This document shows, piece after piece, positions 56,911 through 64,000 of a stretch of DNA of 64,000 nt (its first letter is position 1; the number at the start of each line of letters is the position of its first letter). Location of the stretch: NCBI GenBank assembly GCA_902494875.1, contig CABUUO010000002.1, positions 124,001 through 188,000 of the forward strand, given 5' to 3'. Origin of the DNA: an uncultured Pseudomonadota bacterium. GTDB taxonomy: Bacteria; Pseudomonadota; Alphaproteobacteria; RF32; CAG-239. The notes beneath the pieces are model-generated. The model saw nothing but the letters and a program-made list of their open reading frames with translations, was not told the DNA's origin and did not search any database. Position numbers and translations under genes: made by a program.

Positions 56911-56919
56911 TTATGCACA
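56911..56919 (+). promoter_or_regulatory. DnaA box TTATGCACA
   Basis: Perfect box followed by the third CtrA-type site. Confidence 0.78.
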
Positions 56920-56924
56920 GAAAG

Positions 56925-56939
56925 TTAACGAGCTGTTAA
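56925..56939. promoter_or_regulatory. CtrA-type site TTAA-N7-TTAA (3)
   Basis: TTAACGAGCTGTTAA directly after the DnaA box at 56911. Confidence 0.6.
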
Positions 56940-57026
56940 TAACTAGGGTAACCTTTTGAATTGATATATTATTTATGTCTGAAAAATGTTTTTTCAAGGG
57001 ACAGGCATAATTTTAAGGTTTAAACG

Positions 57027-57614
57027 ATGAAACTTATTGCAATTACCGGTTCGATTGGCTGCGGAAAAACGACCATTGCCAAAATAATCAAAGCTCTTGG
57101 CTACAGCGTGTTTGATGTTGACGGTTGGGTGCGAGCCTTATATTTTCAAAAGGATTTTATTGCAACCATTGTCAAAAATTTTCCCGAGGCGGCCGATGAC
57201 GGTGTGTTTAATAAAAGAAAACTGCGCAATCTGGTTTTTGACGACAACAGGGAACTGAAAAGGCTGGAGGCTTTGATACATCCGTTTTTAAAAGAGAAGC
57301 TGAAGTCGGTCATCCGTCGCAACGCGGTCTGCGACGATTTGTTTTTTTTGGATGTGGCTTTGTTGTTTGAAATGGGATGGGATAAATATTGCGATTTTAT
57401 CATTGTGGCCGATGTTGCCGATGATATTCAAAAGCAGAGGGTCATGAAAAGGGACAAAGTCAGTGCCGAACATTTTGAAAAAATCAACAGCGTGCAGATG
57501 AACAAAAGAGTCAAAGCCGACATGGCCGATGCTGTGATTGATACTGATGTTCCGCTTAATTTGCTGAAAGTGGATATTTTAAATATTATCGAAGGGTTGG
57601 AGAACAATGGTTAG
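57027..57614 (+). CDS. coaE: Dephospho-CoA kinase
   Basis: 195 residues. Phosphorylates the 3'-OH of dephospho-CoA, the last CoA step. Walker A is ITGSIGCGKTTIAKI; the family motif HPFLKEKLK follows, then DVALLFEMGWDKYCD with the catalytic Asp region. It is the first rightward gene beyond the candidate origin and overlaps dnaQ by 8 bases. Confidence 0.93.
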   Translation: MKLIAITGSIGCGKTTIAKIIKALGYSVFDVDGWVRALYFQKDFIATIVKNFPEAADDGVFNKRKLRNLVFDDNRELKRLEALIHPFLKEKLKSVIRRNAVCDDLFFLDVALLFEMGWDKYCDFIIVADVADDIQKQRVMKRDKVSAEHFEKINSVQMNKRVKADMADAVIDTDVPLNLLKVDILNIIEGLENNG

Positions 57615-58323
57615 AGAGATTGTATTTGATACGGAAACAACCGGTTTTGACGCGCCGAAAGGCGATCGCTTGGTTGAAATCGGCGCCGTGGAATTAATTA
57701 ACCATCTGCCGACCGGCAAAGTATACCACCAATATATCAATCCGCAGCGTGATGTTCCTGAAGACGCTTTTAAAGTGCATGGGCTGTCCTATGAGTTTTT
57801 GAAAGATTTTCCGACGTTTGACCAGATTGTGGACGATTGGCTGGCTTTTGTCGGCGATGACGCCGTTTTGGTTGCGCATAATGCTTCTTTTGATATTAAT
57901 TTCTGCAACTATGAGCAGAAGGCGCTGAATAAACCTGAATTCAGCTGGGACCGGGTGGTTGATACGCTGGAAATTGCACGAAATATGTTTCCCGGTTCAA
58001 GAGTCAATCTTGACGCCTTGTGCAAACGTTTCGGTGTGGACAATTCAAACCGTACCAAACACGGCGCTCTGCTTGATGCCGAACTGTTGGCCGAAGTTTA
58101 TCTTCAGTTAATCGGCGGGCAGGAGCCAACTATGATGTTTGAAGACAAAAAGGCGTCTTCGGCAGTTGATCGTTTTACAGCGGAAAAAATTGAGCGCAAA
58201 TTCAGAGAACCCCGCCATTATGCTCTTTCGGAAGCAGATTTGCAGGCGCATAAAGATTTTCTGGCGGCCAAGATAAAAGGGGCGTTGTGGTATGCCGGCG
58301 AGCAAGATAAACCGGCAGAGTGA
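57607..58323 (+). CDS. dnaQ: DNA polymerase III epsilon subunit (proofreading exonuclease)
   Basis: 238 residues. ExoI: IVFDTETTGFDAP; ExoII: LVAHNASFDINFCNYE; ExoIII-epsilon: HGALLDAELLAEVYLQL. These are the catalytic Asp/Glu/His motifs of DnaQ. coaE-dnaQ is the conserved alphaproteobacterial order. It converges with the smr gene, 3 bases apart. Confidence 0.94.
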   Translation: MVREIVFDTETTGFDAPKGDRLVEIGAVELINHLPTGKVYHQYINPQRDVPEDAFKVHGLSYEFLKDFPTFDQIVDDWLAFVGDDAVLVAHNASFDINFCNYEQKALNKPEFSWDRVVDTLEIARNMFPGSRVNLDALCKRFGVDNSNRTKHGALLDAELLAEVYLQLIGGQEPTMMFEDKKASSAVDRFTAEKIERKFREPRHYALSEADLQAHKDFLAAKIKGALWYAGEQDKPAE

Positions 58324-58326
58324 AAT

Positions 58327-58884
58327 TCAGTTGCGTTTGCGGCGCAAAAGGATATACAAAGCTCCGTCTCCGCCGTCTTGCGGGCGCGAATAGGAAATGC
58401 TTAAAATAAGAGGTCTCAAAATGGGATTGTTAAGCCATTGCGGGACTTTTTCTTTTAAAATGCCGCGGATGACGAACGGGTCGTCGTCAGGGTGGGGACG
58501 ACCTTTGCCGGTGACGATCAGTATACATCTCAATCCCTGCAGATAGGCGTTTTTAACAAAGTTTTCGACGGCTTCGTAGGCTCGGTCTTCTGTATATCCG
58601 TGCAAATCAAGTCGCCGTTCTATTTTGAATTCTCCGCGGCGGAAACGCTCGGCCGTTCTGCGGTCTATGTCCGGAGCGGCACCAATGTCAAGCGCGTTTA
58701 AAGAATTTCCGCTGTAAACGTGTTGCGGGTTGATGGTATTGCGGATTTCAGGCAAAACCGGCGGCGCTTTTTCTATCAACAGCGGTTGTTCTGTTTTTGT
58801 GATGTCTTTGGTCAGTTCCGACCAGAAGCTCAAATCTTCGGAACTAGGCTTTGGTTTTTCTTTCGGCATGGTCGGTTTCTTCAT
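58327..58884 (-). CDS. Smr-domain protein
   Basis: 185 residues. The C-terminal Smr domain starts RRLDLHGYTEDRAYEAVEN, with ILIVTGKGRPHP and the C-terminal SYSRPQDGGDGALYILLRR. Smr domains occur in MutS2 and are linked to RNA or DNA nicking; here it stands alone with a ~90-residue Lys/Pro-rich N-terminal part. It overlaps the upstream membrane protein by 41 bases, so translation is likely coupled. Order Tim44-mltA-membrane protein-smr is typical. Confidence 0.88.
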   Translation of the reverse strand: MKKPTMPKEKPKPSSEDLSFWSELTKDITKTEQPLLIEKAPPVLPEIRNTINPQHVYSGNSLNALDIGAAPDIDRRTAERFRRGEFKIERRLDLHGYTEDRAYEAVENFVKNAYLQGLRCILIVTGKGRPHPDDDPFVIRGILKEKVPQWLNNPILRPLILSISYSRPQDGGDGALYILLRRKRN

Positions 58885-59332
58885 TTTTATCTATCATCAA
58901 GTCGGAAAAATTGAGAACGACAAATTCTTTCCAGTCTCCCTCAGGCGAAACGCAGCCGATTTTTTTATTTTCGGCATTAACCAGAACAATGCCGCCGAAG
59001 TTCCATAGCTGTTCGCAATTGTCCAGTCCCGACACCAGATATTTTTTTGTGCGTTCAATGACAATGCGGTAAAGTTTCTTTTTGAAGTAAGCGGAATATA
59101 CCATAATCATGGCGACAATGAACAGCAAACCGAACAAAACGCCGACGCTTACGATGAGTATGAGGCCGAGGAGGACCGGCAGCAAAATCGGCAGCAGGCA
59201 TTCCCAGGGATTGTAAATCGGCGAACCGGGCCGGTTTATTTTACCGTAGTCCAAATAAATGCGCAGTTTATCTTGTTCCACCGCTTTTTGCAAAGCATGG
59301 AAGGTAAGACTGTCGGCGCGGCTGTGTTTCAT
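58844..59332 (-). CDS. Hypothetical two-span membrane protein
   Basis: 162 residues, not recognised. Two adjacent hydrophobic segments (LLPILLPVLLGLILIVSVGV and LFGLLFIVAMIMVYSAYF) are followed by a soluble C-terminal domain (FKKKLYRIVIERTKKYLVSG, then FVVLNFSDLMIDKNEE). The start codon overlaps the mltA stop (ATGA) and its end overlaps smr by 41 bases. The overlaps suggest one operon with mltA. Confidence 0.68.
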   Translation of the reverse strand: MKHSRADSLTFHALQKAVEQDKLRIYLDYGKINRPGSPIYNPWECLLPILLPVLLGLILIVSVGVLFGLLFIVAMIMVYSAYFKKKLYRIVIERTKKYLVSGLDNCEQLWNFGGIVLVNAENKKIGCVSPEGDWKEFVVLNFSDLMIDKNEETDHAERKTKA

Positions 59333-60486
59333 TGTTTTATCTCCATATTCTTAGGCAGAAAAATGTAATATTGTCCAGTGGAATTCATTTTTCCGGCCAG
59401 ATCAAGAATGTCGTCACCGCCACTGCCCCAGAAGTAGTCGCCGCGAACGGCTCCTTTGATGGCGCCGCCGATGTCCTGAGCCACAACCATTTTGTTTATC
59501 GGTTGCCGATCAGGTCCGGAAGTTTCCAACCACAACAAAGCTCCCAGCGGAATGTAGGATTTGTCTACGGCAAGGCTGCGGCCGGCAGTCAACGGAACAC
59601 CCTGAGCGCCGATCGGACCGGGAGACTGTATCAGTCGGTGAAAGACGTAGCGGTTGTTTTCGTTCATATGAACGGTTGATGCGTCAATGTTTTCTTTCAG
59701 CCATTTTTTTATGTGGCTCATTGATGCCTGTCCTGGTTTTAACAGGCCTTTTTCCAGCAAAATGCTGCCGATACCCTTAAAATCGCGACCGTTGTTTTCC
59801 GCATAGCCGATACGCACTTTGGAACCATCGGTCAGAGTGGCGACGGCCGAGCCCTGAATTTGCATGATGTAGATGTCTATGTAACTGTCTGACCAGAGAA
59901 TAACAGGAGCGTCAATACCGTTGTTTTCAATTTCGCTGCGGGTGTAATACGGAACCAGCTTTTGGTTTTCAATCCGCCCGACATATCTTTTGTTCGGCAG
60001 TTTTTTATCAAAATCATGCAGGTTTATTTCAATGATGTCGTTCGGGCGTCCGTAAATCGGATAACGGTATTTTTCGTCCGGCGTTTTGGAAGCATGAAGC
60101 TCTGCCTCGTAATAGGAGGTGAATTTGCCCTGAGACGAGTTGTCGAATTTTACGAGATAAGGCGTGAAGTTGCTTTTGATGAATTTTTTGATGTCCGTTT
60201 TGGGGTTTTTCAGCAGTTTTAAGCAGATGTCGGCATAACTTTTGGTCGGAATTCTAATTTCGGAGCTGCCTAAAAATTCGGATTTTTGAGTGATTATTTT
60301 CGAGCATGATTTTTCAAAAGCCGGAACAATGTCGGACAACCGGTCGTTTTTCCAGCCTTTTAGGTCCGAAAAATCCGCTTTTACCAGTTCCAGACCGGAT
60401 GAAGCTGTTTTTTTTTCTTGTTCCTTTTCTCCGCAGGAAACGAGAAGCAGGCAAATGCAAAATATTTTCAGAAAACGCGGAATCAT
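59329..60486 (-). CDS. mltA: Membrane-bound lytic murein transglycosylase A
   Basis: 385 residues. The type II signal ends LLLVSCGEK, giving an outer-membrane lipoprotein. The MltA domain has FTSYYEAELHAS and YPIYGRPNDI, then the 3D-domain end with VAQDIGGAIKGAVRGDYFWG. It cleaves peptidoglycan between MurNAc and GlcNAc. I chose the start at 60486 (ATGA overlap with the Tim44-like gene); an upstream start would extend the signal peptide needlessly. Confidence 0.93.
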   Translation of the reverse strand: MIPRFLKIFCICLLLVSCGEKEQEKKTASSGLELVKADFSDLKGWKNDRLSDIVPAFEKSCSKIITQKSEFLGSSEIRIPTKSYADICLKLLKNPKTDIKKFIKSNFTPYLVKFDNSSQGKFTSYYEAELHASKTPDEKYRYPIYGRPNDIIEINLHDFDKKLPNKRYVGRIENQKLVPYYTRSEIENNGIDAPVILWSDSYIDIYIMQIQGSAVATLTDGSKVRIGYAENNGRDFKGIGSILLEKGLLKPGQASMSHIKKWLKENIDASTVHMNENNRYVFHRLIQSPGPIGAQGVPLTAGRSLAVDKSYIPLGALLWLETSGPDRQPINKMVVAQDIGGAIKGAVRGDYFWGSGGDDILDLAGKMNSTGQYYIFLPKNMEIKQ

Positions 60487-61160
60487 TGTTTTTTCGTCGA
60501 TACCAATAGCCAATTGGGGTTAGTGGATGCCAAAGCTTTTTCAAAAGTCCAGACGTCCGTAATATTTTGTATATACTGTTCGTCCCCTTCAATAACGCGG
60601 CCTTCAGCGTTTTTAAGCATATTGACCTGTTGAGAGACGAATTTGACTGTGATAGCGGCAATGTCGTTTTTGGTAATTTGGGCTTTTTGAATTTCAGTTT
60701 CGTCAAAACCTATGAAATCAGTTTCTGAGGTTATGCCTTCACTGCGGCGCTGTTCAATAACGGCCTGAAACTTTTTGAGCAAATCTTTGCTGACCAGCAT
60801 TTCTAACGTTTCCGTATCGCCTTTGTTAAACGCTTCAAGAATGATTTCAAAAGCGCGTTTGGCTCCGTTAAGGAAAGTTTCTTTGTCAAAACCGGGAATG
60901 CGGCGGAATATTTTTTCTTCTTCGGTAAGATTGACAGCTTCTTCAGGGGCTTTTTGCCCTGTCGAGTTTTGTTTCTTTTCGGCTTCGATTTCCTTTTGCG
61001 CGTCTTTCATTATGATATCAAAAATTTTGGCGGCGTCTTCATCGCTGATTTTGCGGCTTTCCGTTCCTTCAGGACGTGTGCCCAGCAGCCCTTTCAGGCG
61101 TTGGTAAATTATAACGACAACAACCAGGAGAACGATTATGTCAAAATACTGTGCTATCAT
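60483..61160 (-). CDS. Tim44-like domain protein
   Basis: 225 residues. One N-terminal membrane helix (YFDIIVLLVVVVIIYQRLKG), a charged linker, then the Tim44-like domain (IPGFDKETFLNGAKRAFEII, VSKDLLKKFQAVIEQRR, and ITDVWTFEKALASTNPNW). In alphaproteobacteria this is the homologue of the mitochondrial Tim44 motor anchor; its function here is not settled. It lies between secB (divergent) and mltA, as commonly seen. Confidence 0.9.
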   Translation of the reverse strand: MIAQYFDIIVLLVVVVIIYQRLKGLLGTRPEGTESRKISDEDAAKIFDIIMKDAQKEIEAEKKQNSTGQKAPEEAVNLTEEEKIFRRIPGFDKETFLNGAKRAFEIILEAFNKGDTETLEMLVSKDLLKKFQAVIEQRRSEGITSETDFIGFDETEIQKAQITKNDIAAITVKFVSQQVNMLKNAEGRVIEGDEQYIQNITDVWTFEKALASTNPNWLLVSTKKQ

Positions 61161-61331
61161 ATGCGAAATCTTTCCTTTTAAACATCTTTACAAGCTATAA
61201 TATAGGGATTTTCAAAGATTATATCAATATAAATTATATATATTAAAAAACATCTAAATAATTGACCTGTAGTTTTTTTCAGTATAACTATTAAGTTAAA
61301 TGCAATTAATATGAAAATCGGGAGATTATTT

Positions 61332-61808
61332 ATGGAACAGGACAATAAAAAAACTGAAAACGAAAATAACGGAAACAATCAGGGACAAGCCGCGCCGATT
61401 GTCATCAACAATCAGTACATTAAGGATCTGTCTTTGGAAATTCCTTTTGCGCCGCAGATTTTTAACGAAGTAAAGCAAAATCCGGACATTAACATTAATG
61501 TTGATGTCAATGCCGGCCGTTTGGAAGAGAATTTTTACAACGTTGAGCTGGTTTTTACCATTAACGGTGATATTCCCGGCAAGAAACTGTTTGTTTTGGA
61601 ACTGACTTATGCCGGTGTGGTACAGCTCAATGTGCCTCAAGAGCATATTGAACCGGTTTTGCTGGTAGAAATTCCGCGGATGCTGTTTCCTTTTGCGCGC
61701 AATATCATTACCACCTCTTTAATGAACGCCGGTCTGCCGCCGTTTATGATTAATCCGATTGATTTTGTGGCGATGTACAACGCGCGCAAAAGCCAGCAGG
61801 CAAACTAG
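61332..61808 (+). CDS. secB: Protein-export chaperone SecB
   Basis: 158 residues. Homotetramer that keeps preproteins unfolded for SecA. IVINNQYIKDLSLEIPFAPQ and YNVELVFTINGDIPGKKLFV fit the family, as does LEIP...RMLFPFARNIITTSLMNAGLPPF near the C-terminus. I prefer the ATG at 61332 because GGGAG precedes it at good spacing; an in-frame ATG lies at 61311. It is divergent from Tim44 and next to a large exported protein that may be its client. Confidence 0.94.
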   Translation: MEQDNKKTENENNGNNQGQAAPIVINNQYIKDLSLEIPFAPQIFNEVKQNPDININVDVNAGRLEENFYNVELVFTINGDIPGKKLFVLELTYAGVVQLNVPQEHIEPVLLVEIPRMLFPFARNIITTSLMNAGLPPFMINPIDFVAMYNARKSQQAN

Positions 61809-61829
61809 AGGAATCTTTGTTGTAATAAG

Positions 61830-61856
61830 GGCTGAACATTGTTCAGCCTTTTTTTT
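61830..61856 (+). terminator. Terminator after secB
   Basis: GGCTGAAC-ATT-GTTCAGCC hairpin followed by eight T. Confidence 0.88.
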
Positions 61857-61951
61857 GCTGATTTCAGCGAATCCAAAGCGAATCGACAAGGTTTTGTTAA
61901 GCTTTTTCGGCTATTAATATTGATATGGATTCGTTTTTAAAGAGGTCTTTT

Positions 61952-64000
61952 ATGTGCCGAAAGAGACTGGAAATTTTGGTTTCTTGTCTGTTCTTGTCAA
62001 GTTTTTGCTGTGGTACGGCAAAAGCTCAGACTTCCGTAGATTCATGGGATGCTCTGAAAACGGGTGTGGCAGCCGGAGAGGTGGCACTTGGAGGAGACAT
62101 TCAGGCAACGGCCAATCAGCCGATCCGCGATTATCAAAACGGGGCGGTAATTCACGGCAACGGACATAAAATTACCGGCAGCGACTATATGACGGATTCT
62201 GCCGGCGGCGGCGGATTGATCGTTTTAGACAAGGTTTCGGGAGACGGGCTGAGTCTGGACGGCGTAGATGTCAGCGGTTTTCATAATACTTCTTCGGACG
62301 ATGACGCCAGCGGAACCGGCGTTATTTATGTTAAAGATTCAAATATGGGGACGATTGACGGCAAGTTTTCCGACAACAGCGTCATAAGCAGTTATGGTAC
62401 TATCGGTTCGGTCGTCAGCAATGCGGGCGGAAAGATTGCCGGCATTACCGATAGTGTTTTTGAGGGAAACAGCGTAGCAGAAAACAGTTCCGAAAAAGAC
62501 GAGGTTACGTCCCGCGGTGGCGCCGTATATAACGGTGCGTCCGATGATAATGCCGGCGTTATCGGGGACATTACCGGATCGACGTTTAAGAATAATTCGG
62601 TTACTTCCGAAAACAACGGTGCCGGCGGCGGCGCAATTTACAACTCCGCCGACAGTTCGATAGGCAATATTGCGGCTGATTTCAGCGGCAATAAGGTTAT
62701 CAGCAACGCTAATGTTGACAAGGACCGTTTTGTTGCCAACGGCGGTGCCATTTATAACAATGCTTCAAGCATCGGAAATATTTCCGGCAATTTTACTCAA
62801 AACAGCGTGGAAGCCACCCAAAGCGGAAGTGCCGGCGGCGGTGCTATATTGAACCGCGACGGAGCGGAAATCAAAGATGTCAGCGGCACTTTTTCCGGTA
62901 ATACGGCGACCGGCAGCGGAGCATACGGCGGCGCGATTTTGTCGGCCGGTTCAAGTACGGAAGATTCTAAAATAGGCAATATTACGGCTGATTTTACACA
63001 AAACGAAGCCGTCGGTACGGAAGGGGCGTATGGCGGAGCCATTGACAACGAAGCCAAAAGCATGATAGGCACCATAAGCGGAAAGTTCGACGGAAACGCG
63101 GCGGTTTCGGAGAAGGAATCTCTGGGCGGTGCCATTTATAACGGCGGTACGATTACCAATATCGAAAACGCAACCTTTACCGATAATAAGGCGGAAGCGA
63201 CGACGGAAGGCGGACAGGCTTTGGGCGGTGCCATTTATACGGAAACGGATCTGACCATATCCGCCAATAACGGAGATTCGTTGTTTTCGGGAAATGTGAC
63301 TTATGTAAACGGCGAAAGTTTTTCCAATGCGGTTTATGTCGGAAATCAAGACGCAATATTAAGTTTGAATGCCAAGAACGGTAATATAACGTTTGACGAC
63401 GGTATTTACGGGAGCAAGGGTTATCAAGTTCAAATCGGCGGTGATGCCACCGGTTCGGTTAACTTGAATGAACAGATCGGCAATGCGGGAGAAATATCTG
63501 TTGATGACGGGGTAACGGTTAATTTTGGCGAAAAAGTGACGGTTGATACGGATTTAAACGTTAATAACGGCACGGTTAACGATGCCAGCATTGTCAACGG
63601 GGGAAAGATTTCCGTTGCAGCCGGTTCCACGGCTCATAATTTGGCGCTGTTGGCCGGTTCCGGATTTGATTTTTCCGACGGCGCCGTTTTGACCGGCAGT
63701 ATTTTGATTGACAAAGGTGCTGTTTCCGCTTCCAGCTATGACCATATTTTTGCCAATGACGTTGAAAGCAAACTGATTTTGACCGGTGGTTTTAACGAGG
63801 CCTTTACGGCATTGAAAAACGATTATGCTGACAAAAGTCTGGTATTGGCGAACGGAACTTATAATTTTTCCGGCGAAAGCGGAAAAGGACTTGAGCTTTC
63901 AGGCTGGGAATCAATAACCATCGGTTCGGACGACGGAAACGCAGCAGTCGGCAAGCTGGAAGGCAATATGAATATGCCTGATGTAACCGACAGTTTATAT
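61952..64000 (+). CDS. Large repeat-rich surface/autotransporter-like protein, 5' part (runs off window)
   Basis: Open to the last base: 683 codons seen. A signal peptide (RLEILVSCLFLSSFCCGTAK, then AQ) precedes an extracellular region built of ~35-55 residue units, each with a GGAIYN-like motif (GGGAIYNSA, GGAIYNNAS, GGGAILNRD, GGAIYNGG, GGAIYTE) and a strand such as FSGNKV. This looks like a polymorphic-outer-membrane-protein or autotransporter passenger beta-helix. The later part is poor in such motifs. A C-terminal beta-barrel would lie beyond the window and is unverified. AGAGG lies six bases before the ATG at 61952; an in-frame ATG at 61925 is less likely. No close homologue is claimed. 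Confidence 0.82.
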   Translation, partial: MCRKRLEILVSCLFLSSFCCGTAKAQTSVDSWDALKTGVAAGEVALGGDIQATANQPIRDYQNGAVIHGNGHKITGSDYMTDSAGGGGLIVLDKVSGDGLSLDGVDVSGFHNTSSDDDASGTGVIYVKDSNMGTIDGKFSDNSVISSYGTIGSVVSNAGGKIAGITDSVFEGNSVAENSSEKDEVTSRGGAVYNGASDDNAGVIGDITGSTFKNNSVTSENNGAGGGAIYNSADSSIGNIAADFSGNKVISNANVDKDRFVANGGAIYNNASSIGNISGNFTQNSVEATQSGSAGGGAILNRDGAEIKDVSGTFSGNTATGSGAYGGAILSAGSSTEDSKIGNITADFTQNEAVGTEGAYGGAIDNEAKSMIGTISGKFDGNAAVSEKESLGGAIYNGGTITNIENATFTDNKAEATTEGGQALGGAIYTETDLTISANNGDSLFSGNVTYVNGESFSNAVYVGNQDAILSLNAKNGNITFDDGIYGSKGYQVQIGGDATGSVNLNEQIGNAGEISVDDGVTVNFGEKVTVDTDLNVNNGTVNDASIVNGGKISVAAGSTAHNLALLAGSGFDFSDGAVLTGSILIDKGAVSASSYDHIFANDVESKLILTGGFNEAFTALKNDYADKSLVLANGTYNFSGESGKGLELSGWESITIGSDDGNAAVGKLEGNMNMPDVTDSLY

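Larger units (their letters stand above)
56400..57026. other. Candidate chromosomal replication origin (oriC)
   Basis: A ~640-base gene-free, strongly AT-rich region between rho (leftward) and coaE (rightward). It holds three perfect DnaA boxes TTATNCACA plus one near-perfect box, three TTAA-N7-TTAA CtrA-type sites, five GANTC sites between 56634 and 56743, and a very AT-rich unwinding-like stretch (56811-56880). Gene order matches the origin neighbourhood of alphaproteobacteria. Strand bias and the nearby parS sites agree. hemE, which often flanks the origin, is absent here. Confidence 0.8.

Noticed and set aside
58844..58884. Frameshift between smr and the membrane protein
   Set aside because: Both proteins have sensible ends; the 41-base overlap fits translational coupling.

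Overview
The window reads as a chromosome segment from an alphaproteobacterium, probably a small-genome host- or gut-associated member with moderate GC; that lifestyle is inferred. The lineage rests on gene order: rho-mnmE-mnmG-rsmG-parA-parB on one side and coaE-dnaQ-smr-mltA-Tim44-secB on the other, which is the usual neighbourhood of the alphaproteobacterial replication origin. Also typical are SRP RNA-dnaX-ybaB-recR, mlaE-mlaF-radA-cvpA, gpmI-envC-ctpA-yibQ-rppH, a short HPr kinase with EIIA and HPr but no sugar permease, and an IalB-type protein.

Layout. 0-9.3 kb: recF tail, ABC exporter, regulatory PTS genes (EIIA, HPr) with an orphan DNA adenine methyltransferase, a 44-residue Cys/Ser-rich microprotein, lolA-xthA, an atypical response regulator, a porin and nadM-nadE. 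9.4-26.4 kb: gyrB, an 1144-residue protein with an archaemetzincin-like zinc site and a tandem duplication, polA, an orphan ribbon-helix-helix protein, PBP1A and the gpmI-envC-ctpA-yibQ-rppH envelope cluster. 26.4-37.9 kb: two unrecognised proteins, rlmN, ialB-like, cca, yraN, rsmI, lpoA-like, SRP RNA, dnaX, ybaB, recR and a histidine-phosphatase-like protein. 37.9-56.4 kb: an almost entirely leftward block from rho to cvpA, holding parAB, three parS sites, mnmE/mnmG/rsmG, murA, hprK-tsaE, an FTR-like Cys protein and a membrane-anchored nuclease. 56.4-57.0 kb: an AT-rich intergenic region that I call the replication origin. 57.0-64 kb: coaE, dnaQ, the leftward Tim44-mltA-smr group, secB, and the 5' part of a large repeat-rich surface protein that runs off the window.

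The strongest non-coding signals are these. (1) The candidate oriC between rho and coaE has three perfect DnaA boxes, three TTAA-N7-TTAA CtrA-type sites (two just after a DnaA box, forming a repeated module) and five GANTC sites within 110 bp. (2) Three parS sites lie inside rsmG, mnmG and mnmE, each encoding an SRET peptide. (3) A 14-mer, TTTAAATACGGTGT, with close variants, is concentrated in the same 9 kb, always in one orientation and inside genes. The genes next to oriC (rho and coaE) are transcribed away from it, as expected for an origin.

The most unusual proteins are the 1144-residue archaemetzincin-like protein, the 44-residue protein ending in CGCGKK, the FTR-like 82-residue protein beside parB, and a nuclease whose membrane part is paralogous to a small neighbouring membrane protein. 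No tRNA, rRNA, CRISPR array, insertion sequence or prophage was seen.
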